Assembly (NCBI RefSeq): GCF_008274625.1
Contig: NZ_VTRU01000001.1
Span: 1,674,001 to 1,738,000, forward strand
Direction: 5' to 3'
Length of the DNA: 64,000 nt
Source of the DNA: Chryseobacterium panacisoli
Lineage (GTDB): Bacteria; Bacteroidota; Bacteroidia; Flavobacteriales; Weeksellaceae
Under the pieces are notes generated by a model that ran no database searches, was not told the DNA's origin, and worked only from the letters and a program-made list of their open reading frames with translations. Shown piece by piece: positions 33,691 through 42,368 of this stretch (the first letter of the stretch is position 1; each line of letters starts with the position of its first letter). A program made the translations under genes and the position numbers.

Positions 33691-35829
33691 ATGAAAAAAC
33701 TTTTATTTACCTTATGGGTAAGCGGATTTTCTATCGCTTACTCTCAGAATCTGAATTTTTCTGATGCAAAATTTAAAGCTTTACTTCTAAGCTCAAATGC
33801 AGCTAACCAGATTGCACAAGACTTTAATGGAAACTCGATTGCCATAGATAATAACGGTGATGGAGAAATCCAGCCTTCGGAAGCACAACAGGTTAAAGTT
33901 CTGACGATCAGGTTAGATTCTGACCAAATGTATATTGATCCTAATGGTAATACATTCGATCCGGCTAATATCAATAGTACATATTATAACAGCCACCTGC
34001 CAGACGGGATTTCGGATGCTTTACTGTTCCCCAATCTCGAGGAACTTTATTTCTGGAACACCAGAACTGCCAACATCAGCTTTACCAATAATACTAAAAT
34101 CAAAAAAGTACAGGGAAGTCCTTTTTATTATGATTTATCACAGGGAGGCCAATATATAGCTTCTCCTATTAATCTTTCTTTCGATAACTGCTCAGGAATT
34201 CAGAATATTGCTGATGTCATTGCCTATCAGAGTTCCGGTAACCCATGGTATCCTGATGAAAACAGCTTAAGGATAAAAAACTGCCATCAAATCAATAATA
34301 ATGCATTGATCAGTTCTGCAGAGCTTAGAGAACTGTATATTGAGAATTCCAATATTCAGACTCTTACATTTGATTCCTGTAAATTTTTAGAAAAGATTGT
34401 CGTTCCTAATCTGAATACTTTAACCAAAATTTCAGTAACAGGAGGTTTCACCTCTTCAGGCAATTCAGAGCAGAATATTGAGCTGATTGCCAATAACTGC
34501 ACAAACCTGCAGGAGATCATCGCAGATACGGATCATTATGAATCAACAGGGTCATATTTCTCTAGTGTAAACCTTAATGGCTGCTCTTCTTTAAAGAAAA
34601 TAATGGGACTGAATGCTCCATCTATTGATTTTAGTACAGCAGGACTAATTAACCTTGAAGAATTAGACTGTTCTTTCTATAACAGATATATATATTCTAC
34701 CACTTCCGGAACTTATTTCGGGGATGTAACGACATTAAACCTTGCAGGTCTTCCAAAACTAAAAATACTGAAGGCTTTCAATCAAAAGATCGCCAATAAT
34801 GTAAACTTCAGCGCTGCACAAAAATTGGAAAGTATTGACCTCACCAATTCCTGCGGGTATATGAATACGGTAAACACCAATAACCTTTCCCATCTGCACA
34901 CCTTAAAAACGGATCGTTTTATAACCAACGGTACACAGGGAGCAAACAATCTTCAGAATATTTTCACTAAAAACTGTACTGCGCTCACGAATTTTGCATT
35001 CGACAATAATAATGACTTGAGAAAACTTGATTTGGAAAATTGTCCAGGCTTACAGAATTTGTCAATAGGGTATATGTTCTCTAACTTAGAAGAAATCAAT
35101 CTCAGCCAATGCACCGGGTTTAAAGATATTATGGTAAGCAACACAAAAATATCCGCTCTGGACACCAAAGACTGTGTTGCCCTGCAATCATTGAGCCTGT
35201 CCTATAATGACCTCCTTGCTTCAGTCAATACTTCAAATAATACAAATTTAGAATCATTAACATTGGCAAATCTACCTTTACTTACTCAAATCAATACTGC
35301 TGCTAATATTAATCTGAAGAATATACATTTTAATACCTGTCCTCAGATTACTCAGCTTGATCTTTCCACCTCATCACATCTGGAATCCGTTACTTTATGG
35401 AATATGTCTAATCTCACTTCTGCTAATCTGAGAAATGGCTCTATAGAAGAGCTCATTGATTTTACCAATAACAATTCTAATCTATCCGTTTGCGTGGATG
35501 ATGCTCAATTAAATGAACTTCAGACCATGTACCCTGATATCACATTTACTACAAACTGCAGCAATTCTTTCCTGAAGAGCGACAGTCCAAACTTCAAAAC
35601 AAAACAGATCAAAGTTTTCCCTAATCCGGTAAAAGATATCCTGCAGATCAGCTCCGATACTTCTATAAAAAATATTAAACTTATTGATTCTCAGGAAAGA
35701 ATTATTTTGGACAGAAGCTTCAATCAGGCTATTGTAAATATTGATCTTTCAGACTATCCTACTGCTGTTTATATCATAAAAATTACTACTGACAAAACTC
35801 AGGCTACCAAAAAAATCATTAAAAAATAA
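33691..35829 (+). CDS. Secreted leucine-rich-repeat protein with T9SS sorting domain
   Basis: A 712-residue exported protein. Residues 1-18 are a signal peptide (KKLLFTLWVSGFSIAYS). An EF-hand-like DNNGDGEIQPSEA at about 54-66 is followed by a long array of irregular leucine-rich repeats rich in Asn and Cys (patterns such as LEELDCS, LKTLKT and LRKLDLENCPGLQNL). The last 75 residues (VFPNPVKDILQIS to TQATKKIIKK) form a type A T9SS C-terminal sorting domain, so the protein should cross the outer membrane and be anchored or released. Family members with such repeats bind proteins or surfaces; no target is known. Isolated gene with its own terminator at 35858-35887. Confidence 0.9.
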   Translation: MKKLLFTLWVSGFSIAYSQNLNFSDAKFKALLLSSNAANQIAQDFNGNSIAIDNNGDGEIQPSEAQQVKVLTIRLDSDQMYIDPNGNTFDPANINSTYYNSHLPDGISDALLFPNLEELYFWNTRTANISFTNNTKIKKVQGSPFYYDLSQGGQYIASPINLSFDNCSGIQNIADVIAYQSSGNPWYPDENSLRIKNCHQINNNALISSAELRELYIENSNIQTLTFDSCKFLEKIVVPNLNTLTKISVTGGFTSSGNSEQNIELIANNCTNLQEIIADTDHYESTGSYFSSVNLNGCSSLKKIMGLNAPSIDFSTAGLINLEELDCSFYNRYIYSTTSGTYFGDVTTLNLAGLPKLKILKAFNQKIANNVNFSAAQKLESIDLTNSCGYMNTVNTNNLSHLHTLKTDRFITNGTQGANNLQNIFTKNCTALTNFAFDNNNDLRKLDLENCPGLQNLSIGYMFSNLEEINLSQCTGFKDIMVSNTKISALDTKDCVALQSLSLSYNDLLASVNTSNNTNLESLTLANLPLLTQINTAANINLKNIHFNTCPQITQLDLSTSSHLESVTLWNMSNLTSANLRNGSIEELIDFTNNNSNLSVCVDDAQLNELQTMYPDITFTTNCSNSFLKSDSPNFKTKQIKVFPNPVKDILQISSDTSIKNIKLIDSQERIILDRSFNQAIVNIDLSDYPTAVYIIKITTDKTQATKKIIKK

Positions 35830-35857
35830 ATAATTTCAATACAATTATTTCCATTAA

Positions 35858-35887
35858 AAATCATAGAAAGTTCTATGATTTTTTTGG
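35858..35887 (+). terminator. Terminator after the leucine-rich-repeat gene
   Basis: AAATCATAGAA (35858-35868) and TTCTATGATTT (35871-35881) form an 11-bp inverted repeat followed by T residues. The next gene's -7 element begins three bases later. Confidence 0.85.
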
Positions 35888-35889
35888 TT

Positions 35890-35897
35890 TATATTTG
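35890..35897 (+). promoter_or_regulatory. -7 promoter element of the DUF72 gene
   Basis: TATATTTG matches TAnnTTTG and lies 31 bases before the ATG at 35928. No clear -33 element; the preceding hairpin terminator occupies that place. Confidence 0.6.
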
Positions 35898-35927
35898 TGT
35901 TTATTGTTTAATACCAAAACTACAGAT

Positions 35928-36818
35928 ATGAAATTCGGACAAGTAGAAGACCCGTCAAAAATAGATTTCACATTACCAAAAGACCATCCTAAAACCAAGG
36001 AAATGCTGGCTCTTAATAAAAAAGGACTGGAAAATATTTCTATCGGATGTGCAAAATGGAATAAAACGGATCTTAAGGGATTTTATCCTAAAGGAACTAA
36101 AGATGAACTGACCTATTATGGTACTCAGTTTAATTCTATTGAACTGAATGCTACTTTCTACGGAATGCCCACACCCGATCAGGTAAAAACATGGAAAGAG
36201 AAAACTCCTGAAAATTTTAAATTCTTTCCTAAGATCACCAATACAGTTTCTCATTTCAGAAGATTGATTGATGTAACTGATCCGGTGACTCACTTTGCTT
36301 CGGCAGTGATCAATTTTGATAAAAAACTGGGAATGGCTTTTCTTCAGCTTCATGATAATTTTAAACCTAAGGATTATGACAGGCTGGAAAAATTTGTAAA
36401 AGAATGGCCCAAAGAAGTTCCTTTAGCCATAGAACTCAGAAATACGGAATGGTTTACTGATGAGGAGATCCTTAATACTACCTGTGAACTCTTTGAAGCT
36501 CATAACATCACCAATATCATCGTAGATACTGCCGGAAGAAGAGATATGCTCCATATGCGCCTTACTACACCTAATGCATTTATCCGTTACGTAGGAGCCA
36601 ATGCTGAAAGTGACTATGAAAGATTGGATGACTGGTTAAAGCATCTTACAAAATGGAAAAAAGAAGGTCTTCAGAACCTTTACTTTTTCGTACACCAGAA
36701 TATTGAAAAAGCTTCTCCTCTCTTATCCGCCTATTTTATCAAGAAGCTGAATGAAGAGTGGAAAACTGATCTTCATGTTCCGCAAATGGCAACGGAAAGT
36801 ACGGGAACATTATTTTAG
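35928..36818 (+). CDS. DUF72 domain protein (YecE-like)
   Basis: A 296-residue protein of the DUF72 family, a TIM-barrel-like fold of unknown function. Diagnostic stretches are ISIGCAKWNKTDLKGFYPKG, QFNSIELNATFYGMPTPDQV, FKFFPKITNTVSHFRRL, FLQLHDNFKPKDYDRLE, AIELRNTEWF and HMRLTTPNAFIRYVGAN. The frame is open upstream to 35895, but the start is placed at 35928 because the promoter element at 35890-35897 lies inside that extension. Monocistronic. Confidence 0.9.
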   Translation: MKFGQVEDPSKIDFTLPKDHPKTKEMLALNKKGLENISIGCAKWNKTDLKGFYPKGTKDELTYYGTQFNSIELNATFYGMPTPDQVKTWKEKTPENFKFFPKITNTVSHFRRLIDVTDPVTHFASAVINFDKKLGMAFLQLHDNFKPKDYDRLEKFVKEWPKEVPLAIELRNTEWFTDEEILNTTCELFEAHNITNIIVDTAGRRDMLHMRLTTPNAFIRYVGANAESDYERLDDWLKHLTKWKKEGLQNLYFFVHQNIEKASPLLSAYFIKKLNEEWKTDLHVPQMATESTGTLF

Positions 36819-36935
36819 ATCATATAAAGCAGCTACGCAATAAAAGATTGATGCAAACTCATTTTTCATAACGAAAAATTTTATAAATTAGAGTATAGTG
36901 TATTTCACGATACAGTATGCTTTAAAACATAAATC

Positions 36936-37166
36936 ATGGAAAAAGAAATTTGCAAAATCAGTATTGCCAATAACTGGCGTGGTAATGAATATATTTTTTA
37001 TGAAAACAACACCATAAAAAGAGTATATGATCATCACAGTCTTAATTCCAATAAAACGGAATGGATTACCCCCAAAGAAATCAGTAAACAAAGTAAAGAC
37101 AAACTTATAAGATCCTGTCCCGAGGAATTCAAGGAACAAATTATGCTAATCCTGGATTATCCTTAG
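36936..37166 (+). CDS. Small protein of unknown function
   Basis: A 76-residue soluble protein, MEKEICKISIANNWRGNEYIF at the start and PEEFKEQIMLILDYP at the end. No motif recognised. It looks like a real gene because it is followed within 4 bases by a strong hairpin terminator and codon use resembles its neighbours, but it could be only weakly expressed. Confidence 0.6.
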   Translation: MEKEICKISIANNWRGNEYIFYENNTIKRVYDHHSLNSNKTEWITPKEISKQSKDKLIRSCPEEFKEQIMLILDYP

Positions 37167-37170
37167 CAAA

Positions 37171-37227
37171 AAATAATGATGGGTAATGAGTGTACTAAAA
37201 AAGACTCATTACCCATTATTTTTTATT
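37171..37227. terminator. Bidirectional terminator between convergent genes
   Basis: A 17-bp, nearly perfect stem (GATGGGTAATGAGT pairing with ACTCATTACCCAT) flanked by A-tract and T-tract serves both the 76-residue gene on the plus strand and the membrane-protein gene on the minus strand. Confidence 0.9.
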
Positions 37228-37816
37228 TATTTTTCTTCAGAAACAATGCCAGATTGAGAAACAGAAGCAGAAAGTCCAGTGCAATCCAGATCCCCAGTTT
37301 TGTATTCTCATAATTATAAGCATCCACCTGTTTTTTTGCCGATTCGGATAGTTTCATACTTTGGTTGATGTAATTCTGTACCTCTACAATCTGATCAATA
37401 TTTTTATTCGGTACGGAATGCTGGGAAAAGTACACGAGGTTTTTCTTTCCGAGATAGCCTACGATCCAGTATTCATCAGATTTATCCATTTTCAGGTATT
37501 CTATTCTGTAATATTCCGGACGTATTTTACCAATATGTTTAGGCTCAAGGGTTATATTTTTATCACTTTTATTTACATTGATCAGGTAAAAATCCAATGC
37601 CTGAGGAAGCTTATTGATAACCTGCAGCCCTACAGAATTATCCACAAATGCCACAGCACTTTTCTTGATAAACCAATACGTAAAAACAGAAATTGAAAAA
37701 ACTACTGTTACAATACGAAACAGCTTCGCCCACTTCGCCATACTTCCTGATTTTACCTTAAACAAGACCAGAGAAAGAACAGAAGCCAGAAATATTATAA
37801 AAATAATGAGTGTCAT
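37223..37816 (-). CDS. Membrane protein of unknown function
   Basis: A 197-residue protein with hydrophobic helices at about 2-19, 30-49 and 170-192 and a soluble region between them (HIGKIRPEYYRIEYLKM and so on) that would be periplasmic. No family recognised. The -7 element TATCTTTG (complement of 37823-37830) ends only six bases before the ATG, so its mRNA would be almost leaderless. Divergent from the PorT-like gene with 68 bases between them. Confidence 0.75.
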   Translation of the reverse strand: MTLIIFIIFLASVLSLVLFKVKSGSMAKWAKLFRIVTVVFSISVFTYWFIKKSAVAFVDNSVGLQVINKLPQALDFYLINVNKSDKNITLEPKHIGKIRPEYYRIEYLKMDKSDEYWIVGYLGKKNLVYFSQHSVPNKNIDQIVEVQNYINQSMKLSESAKKQVDAYNYENTKLGIWIALDFLLLFLNLALFLKKNK

Positions 37817-37822
37817 ATTTTA

Positions 37823-37830
37823 CAAAGATA
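37823..37830 (-). promoter_or_regulatory. -7 element with nearly leaderless start
   Basis: TATCTTTG on the minus strand, six bases upstream of the ATG of the 197-residue membrane protein. Confidence 0.5.
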
Positions 37831-37850
37831 CTTCTTATCTCTATTTTATC

Positions 37851-37858
37851 TATATTTG
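37851..37858 (+). promoter_or_regulatory. -7 element of the outer-membrane barrel gene
   Basis: TATATTTG, 26 bases before the ATG at 37885. No exact TTG at the usual upstream distance. Confidence 0.55.
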
Positions 37859-37884
37859 CGCCCAAATTTTAATCCTAATTAACC

Positions 37885-39117
37885 ATGAAAAAAACATTCT
37901 CGGTACTCTTTTCCTTCTGTATTGCACTCATCTGCGCTCAGATAAAATTTGAAAAAGGTTATATTATTAATAGTAATGATGTAAAAAAAGAAGTACTTAT
38001 CAAAAACCAGGGATGGGCAAACAATCCAGACAGTTTCGCTTACAAAACGGATGAAAAATCAGGAGAAAATACCGGAACACCCTCTACAATTAAAGAATTT
38101 GGAATTTATAATGATGTAAAATATGTTACCTACAACGGAGATATTGATTATTCTTCTGATAATACTGGAGATCTTTCCTCCAACAAAGAACCTGAATTTA
38201 AAAAGGTTTCCGTATTCCTTAAGGAAATTGTAACCGGTAATAAAAATCTATACTCTTATCAGGGACAAAATGTAATAAGATATTTTTATTCTGATTCAAG
38301 TTCTTCTATTCAGCCATTGATTTATAAAAAATATTTTTTCAACGGAAACAATCTGCAGATTGCAGCAAATGAAGAATATATAAATCAACTGAAAACAATA
38401 TTCTCAGATGATAATAATCTTCAGACACTTGTTACAAAAACAAGATATACAAGTAATGACCTGAATAAAATTTTTAAAGAATATAACAGTAAAATTTCTG
38501 GCACAGCTAATAAAGAATCATTCTCCGAAACTAAAAAAAATTCAAAATTTAACTTAGCTGTAAGACCCGGTTTTAACTTTTACTCCCCTGTGGAAATAAC
38601 AAAAACTTTTAGTAATGAAGGTCTTCCTTCAAAAACCGGATTCAGAATAGGAGTTGAAGCAGAACTTGTATTACCATTCAATAAAAATAAATGGTCAGTT
38701 GTCCTTGAACCTACATTCTCTCTTTACAGTAATAAAGCAACGATAAGAACAAATGATAACCTGTATAGTATAAATGTAGACAATTATTCATTTATCAGTA
38801 TTCCTCTAAGTGTAAGACACTACATGTTTATCAATGATAAATCAAAGATCTTTATTAATGCAGGTATCAATGCTCTGACTATAAAAACCAGTTCAGCAAA
38901 GGATTTCTCACTTGATTATGACGGATATGTTTTTGACAGATTAAAACTATCTTCATTCCAGGCTTTCAAAAGCGCTGTATTTGGAATAGGATATAATTAT
39001 AATAACAAATACATTATAGAAGCAAGATATAATACCGGCATGAATCTATTTGAAGAAAAAGGGGCTGAGGCAAACCTAAAGTATACTTCCTTAATTCTGG
39101 GATATAATATTTTCTAA
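37885..39117 (+). CDS. Outer-membrane beta-barrel protein, PorT-like
   Basis: A 410-residue exported protein with signal peptide (KKTFSVLFSFCIALICA, cleavage near residue 18). The first half is soluble (about 20-215, Lys/Asn-rich). The second half, from NLAVRPGFNFYSP near 218, has alternating hydrophobic strands ending in SLILGYNIF, with the C-terminal Phe typical of barrel proteins. This matches the outer-membrane beta-barrel/PorT family. Its stop overlaps the stop of the convergent HD-domain gene by a few bases, so no terminator lies between them. Confidence 0.8.
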   Translation: MKKTFSVLFSFCIALICAQIKFEKGYIINSNDVKKEVLIKNQGWANNPDSFAYKTDEKSGENTGTPSTIKEFGIYNDVKYVTYNGDIDYSSDNTGDLSSNKEPEFKKVSVFLKEIVTGNKNLYSYQGQNVIRYFYSDSSSSIQPLIYKKYFFNGNNLQIAANEEYINQLKTIFSDDNNLQTLVTKTRYTSNDLNKIFKEYNSKISGTANKESFSETKKNSKFNLAVRPGFNFYSPVEITKTFSNEGLPSKTGFRIGVEAELVLPFNKNKWSVVLEPTFSLYSNKATIRTNDNLYSINVDNYSFISIPLSVRHYMFINDKSKIFINAGINALTIKTSSAKDFSLDYDGYVFDRLKLSSFQAFKSAVFGIGYNYNNKYIIEARYNTGMNLFEEKGAEANLKYTSLILGYNIF

Positions 39118-39758
39118 TCTACATTCCATTCTTTATAAAACTGGTCGAGGAAATTCAGCATATAATTATGCCTTTCTTCGGCCATTTTTTTTCCTTTTTC
39201 GGTATTCATCATATCTTTCAGAAGTAATAGTTTTTCGTAGAAATGATTGATGGTTGTGCCATTTGATTTTTTATATTCTTCTTTTGACATTCCCAGTTTG
39301 GGCTTCCTATCCGGGTGATACATCAGATTATTCTTAAAGCCTCCGAAATTGAACGTTCTGGCAATTCCAATGGCTCCTATTGCATCAATACGGTCGGCAT
39401 CCTGTACAATTTTAAGCTCAATAGATGGGTTTACCGGCGCCTGATCTCTGTTTTTAAATGAAATATTTTCGATTACAAATAAAACTTTCAGAATTGTTTC
39501 TTCAGGAACATTCTGCTCTTCAAGAAACGCTCTGGATATTTTGGGAGCAATAGTTTCATCACCGTTATGAAATTTTGGATCTGCAATATCATGAAGAAGT
39601 GCAGACAATTCTACCACCTCCTTATCACAGTCTTCGGTTTCTGCTATCTGAACAGCCAGTTTCCAGACTCTTTCAATATGGAACCAATCATGTCCTGCTT
39701 CTGCTCCTTCTAATTTTTCTTTTACAAAGGCTATTGTGTTGTCAATTGTACTTTTCAT
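39114..39758 (-). CDS. HD-domain phosphohydrolase
   Basis: A 214-residue HD-superfamily protein: the metal site is read as DWFHIERVW (His at about 24), LLHDIADPKF (His-Asp at about 53-54) and QDADRIDAIGAIGIAR (Asp at about 115). Length and order match the YedJ/YpgQ-type HD hydrolases, thought to act on phosphoesters of nucleotides. Coupled by a 4-base overlap to the alpha/beta hydrolase gene upstream. Confidence 0.88.
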   Translation of the reverse strand: MKSTIDNTIAFVKEKLEGAEAGHDWFHIERVWKLAVQIAETEDCDKEVVELSALLHDIADPKFHNGDETIAPKISRAFLEEQNVPEETILKVLFVIENISFKNRDQAPVNPSIELKIVQDADRIDAIGAIGIARTFNFGGFKNNLMYHPDRKPKLGMSKEEYKKSNGTTINHFYEKLLLLKDMMNTEKGKKMAEERHNYMLNFLDQFYKEWNVD

Positions 39759-40600
39759 TTATCTATCAGTTCATTTAAAATAATATCCCAGAGTTTGCTA
39801 TTGTAACTTCTAAAAAAATTGACGTGTCCGATTTCCTTTTTATCAGATTCTGAAACAGCGATCAGTCTGTGCGTTGGTTTAAGATTAGGATAGGTATCAT
39901 TTAATAAGCTTAATACCCCTCTTTCTGTCAGCCAGATATCATCTTCTGCCCGGATTACAAATACTTTTTGTGTCAAATTTTCAGAAAAGTTATCAATTTT
40001 GTCCAACAGTTTGTTGGTTGATTTCTTGTTTAAAATTAAGGTTCTCCAGTCATATGCGCAATTTTTTGGAAGACTTTCTCCGAGTCCAAACCAATGTGCC
40101 GGAAAATACCCTAATAATGAAGTGGTTAACGGCTGTGCAATTCCAAACCCCAGATAGGCTTCAACTTTTGTTATCCCTTTAAGGTTGCCGACAAAAGCAT
40201 TTTGTGTTCCAACAAAAAAAAATTCCTCAAATATTTCCGAGTCTTCATTCATTCCCAGAATTAAAGCACCTACAGAATGACCTAAGCAATACTTTTTGTG
40301 GTCTTTAAAGTTGGTTTTAATATATTGGGTTAAAGCTTTATAATCCTTTGAGCCCCACAATCTCATTGAACCATGAAATCCTCTCATGTTTTTCGGCTTG
40401 GAAAGTCCTATTCCTCTGTAATCATAAGTAATCACCGTAAATCCCTGTTCAGAAAAATAACTGGCAAAAGAAAAGTAAACCTGTTGTTTTACTCCTGTTG
40501 CCGAATTGATCAGCAATAGTTTTCCATTACTTTTTTCCGGTTTAAAGAGATGGGCAGCCAGAGAAATATGATCTTCCGTAGTAAGTATTAGTTTTTCCAT
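39755..40600 (-). CDS. Alpha/beta hydrolase
   Basis: A 281-residue hydrolase-fold protein. YDYRGIGLSKP (about 59-69) gives the usual oxyanion region; the nucleophile elbow is probably GHSVGALIL near 106, with Asp in RAEDDIWLT near 222 and His in IGHVNFFRS near 254. No signal peptide. The YheT/serine aminopeptidase-like group is the nearest recognisable class. Transcribed with the HD-domain gene. A terminator of the upstream ribokinase-like gene lies before it, so it has its own promoter in principle. Confidence 0.83.
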   Translation of the reverse strand: MEKLILTTEDHISLAAHLFKPEKSNGKLLLINSATGVKQQVYFSFASYFSEQGFTVITYDYRGIGLSKPKNMRGFHGSMRLWGSKDYKALTQYIKTNFKDHKKYCLGHSVGALILGMNEDSEIFEEFFFVGTQNAFVGNLKGITKVEAYLGFGIAQPLTTSLLGYFPAHWFGLGESLPKNCAYDWRTLILNKKSTNKLLDKIDNFSENLTQKVFVIRAEDDIWLTERGVLSLLNDTYPNLKPTHRLIAVSESDKKEIGHVNFFRSYNSKLWDIILNELIDK

Positions 40601-40603
40601 AAT

Positions 40604-40634
40604 ATAAAAAGAAAAAATCCACTATAAAAGTGGA
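40604..40634 (-). terminator. Terminator of the ribokinase-like gene
   Basis: Minus strand: TCCACT and AGTGGA around a 5-base loop, followed by a T-rich run of about 12. Confidence 0.82.
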
Positions 40635-40690
40635 CATTTTACTTATATTTTTATGTTAAGTTTCAGACTTTTGATATGTCGCAAATAGCT

Positions 40691-41581
40691 TTAAGAAAAG
40701 AAATCTGACATTCTTGGCAGCCCTGTCTGAGAACCTTTACCTCCGGAAACTCTTGATGAAACTTCATTTCCAAACTTCACACATTCTTCGATAGAGTTTC
40801 CATGGCAAAGTGCGATAGCAAATCCTGAAGTAAATGCATCACCCATTCCCATTTTATAAACTTTCTCATCTTTGTCGTTTCTGTAATATTTCATTTCAGT
40901 CCCGTCAAAATAAATAGTGGAATTGGTATCATCTCTTACAAAAACTTTATTGAAATATTTCTTAAGAACCTCTTCCCTTTTTTCTTCTCCGAAAATGGTG
41001 TATAATTCATTACTTTTAGCTACAATAAAATCAACCTTCTCTAAAATTTCTTCACTGACTCTCATTGCCGGAGAAGCATACAAACCTACTTTCTTTCCAT
41101 ATTTCTTAGCTTTTACAACAGTATGTTCTACCACCTCCATAGAAACCTCAAGCTGCACCAGCACAAGATCAGCAGTATTAAAATACTTATCTGCTTCGTC
41201 TATATGTGATTTGCTAAGATATTTATTGGCTGCCGGCACTACCACAATAGCTGCATTGCCGTGAGAAGTCGTCACATAAGCCGTTCCTGTAGCATCTTTA
41301 TCTGTTTCGTGTACAAACCCTACATTCACATTTTCACTTACCAGATTTCTCATAATCTGCTGTCCAAGGGGATCCATCCCCACACATCCTATAAAGTACA
41401 CACTTGCACCCAGCCTGGCAGTACCTACCGACTGATTGGCTCCTTTACCCCCAAAATAGCTATCTGACTTAACGGCTAAAACCGTTTCGTTGGGTGAAGG
41501 AAGTTTTTCGGTTTCAAGAACCAAATCTATGGATGAGCTGCCCACAACAATAATTCGGGGTTGTTCTGATAAGAAATTCAT
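40691..41581 (-). CDS. rbsK: PfkB-family sugar kinase, ribokinase-like
   Basis: A 296-residue kinase: PfkB signature 1 as YFGGKGANQSVGTARLGA (about 42-59) and signature 2 with catalytic Asp as YKMGMGDAFTSGFAIAL (about 246-262). The substrate-binding VVGSSSIDLVLETEKLP start is typical of ribokinase. It would phosphorylate D-ribose or a similar sugar. No transporter or isomerase gene is adjacent, so the substrate is not certain. Confidence 0.85.
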   Translation of the reverse strand: MNFLSEQPRIIVVGSSSIDLVLETEKLPSPNETVLAVKSDSYFGGKGANQSVGTARLGASVYFIGCVGMDPLGQQIMRNLVSENVNVGFVHETDKDATGTAYVTTSHGNAAIVVVPAANKYLSKSHIDEADKYFNTADLVLVQLEVSMEVVEHTVVKAKKYGKKVGLYASPAMRVSEEILEKVDFIVAKSNELYTIFGEEKREEVLKKYFNKVFVRDDTNSTIYFDGTEMKYYRNDKDEKVYKMGMGDAFTSGFAIALCHGNSIEECVKFGNEVSSRVSGGKGSQTGLPRMSDFFS

Positions 41582-41648
41582 TGTGTTTTGTATTAGCTTT
41601 AAAATTTATAACTGACAAAATCGTGTTCCAAAAATAACTAATTTTAAA

Positions 41649-42284
41649 TTAACTTATTTCTATAAATTCAGTAATTATTTTTACGGGCAATTGATTTTGA
41701 TCATATGCTATATAACTGGCATAAAATCCTTCACCATATCCGGTTTCAAAAGCAAATATAGTTCCGGGATGTTCCTTTGCAGGTTTTAGGAAGGCATATT
41801 GGTCAATAGCTCCGTTTTCATCAAAGAAATACTCATGGAAAAATTCTTCATAAATTCCCATAAAATCTCCTCCTTTATTCTGGAATAACCTCTGTTCAAG
41901 CTCATTGAGACTGTTTTGAGTATCAACATCCATAAAACATCCCATCCCGCTTTCTACAGGATACCCAAAGATTTCTTCTTTTGCCAGATCTTTTATATTC
42001 TGTCCTGCTGTGGTTGCCAGTTTCCATTCTTTAATTTCAGCATTATTGAATACAATTTCGGCATAAGCCACACAGTTGCTGTCTCTTTCTTTGTGCACTA
42101 TCACAGAAAAATCTCCCTTCGGAAATTCTGTGGTGAAAGGAAGCATATCATTGGTGATCAATGGATCGCAGGCAACCAGCTTTCCACTGGAAAGATAGAT
42201 CTTTCCTGCTTCAAAACTTTCTAACAATGGATTTTCTACAAAATCCTTCGAGAATAGTTTTTTAATGTTTTCTATATGTGTCAT
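41649..42284 (-). CDS. DUF4241 family protein
   Basis: A 211-residue soluble protein matching DUF4241: GKIYLSSGKLVACDPL (about 27-42), AYAEIVFNNAEIKEWKLA, YPVESGMGCFMDVDTQ and the C-terminal FAFETGYGEGFYASYIAYD. Function unknown; the family also occurs in genomic regions with toxin-immunity genes, but nothing here supports that link. Its promoter side has a 14-bp stem-loop belonging to the 3' end of valS or to no gene. Confidence 0.83.
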   Translation of the reverse strand: MTHIENIKKLFSKDFVENPLLESFEAGKIYLSSGKLVACDPLITNDMLPFTTEFPKGDFSVIVHKERDSNCVAYAEIVFNNAEIKEWKLATTAGQNIKDLAKEEIFGYPVESGMGCFMDVDTQNSLNELEQRLFQNKGGDFMGIYEEFFHEYFFDENGAIDQYAFLKPAKEHPGTIFAFETGYGEGFYASYIAYDQNQLPVKIITEFIEIS

Positions 42285-42303
42285 TTTATTATTCTTTAAA
42301 CCA

Positions 42304-42340
42304 TCAGGCTGGATACAATTTTCATCTGTATCCAGCCTGA
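42304..42340. terminator. Stem-loop between DUF4241 and valS
   Basis: TCAGGCTGGATACA (42304-42317) and TGTATCCAGCCTGA (42327-42340) form a perfect 14-bp stem with a 9-base loop. Lies just after the valS stop. Only a weak T-tract follows on the minus strand, so it may act as a weak terminator or 3' mRNA stabiliser. Confidence 0.65.
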
Positions 42341-42368
42341 GATTTCTGACAAATTTATTGTCTATATT

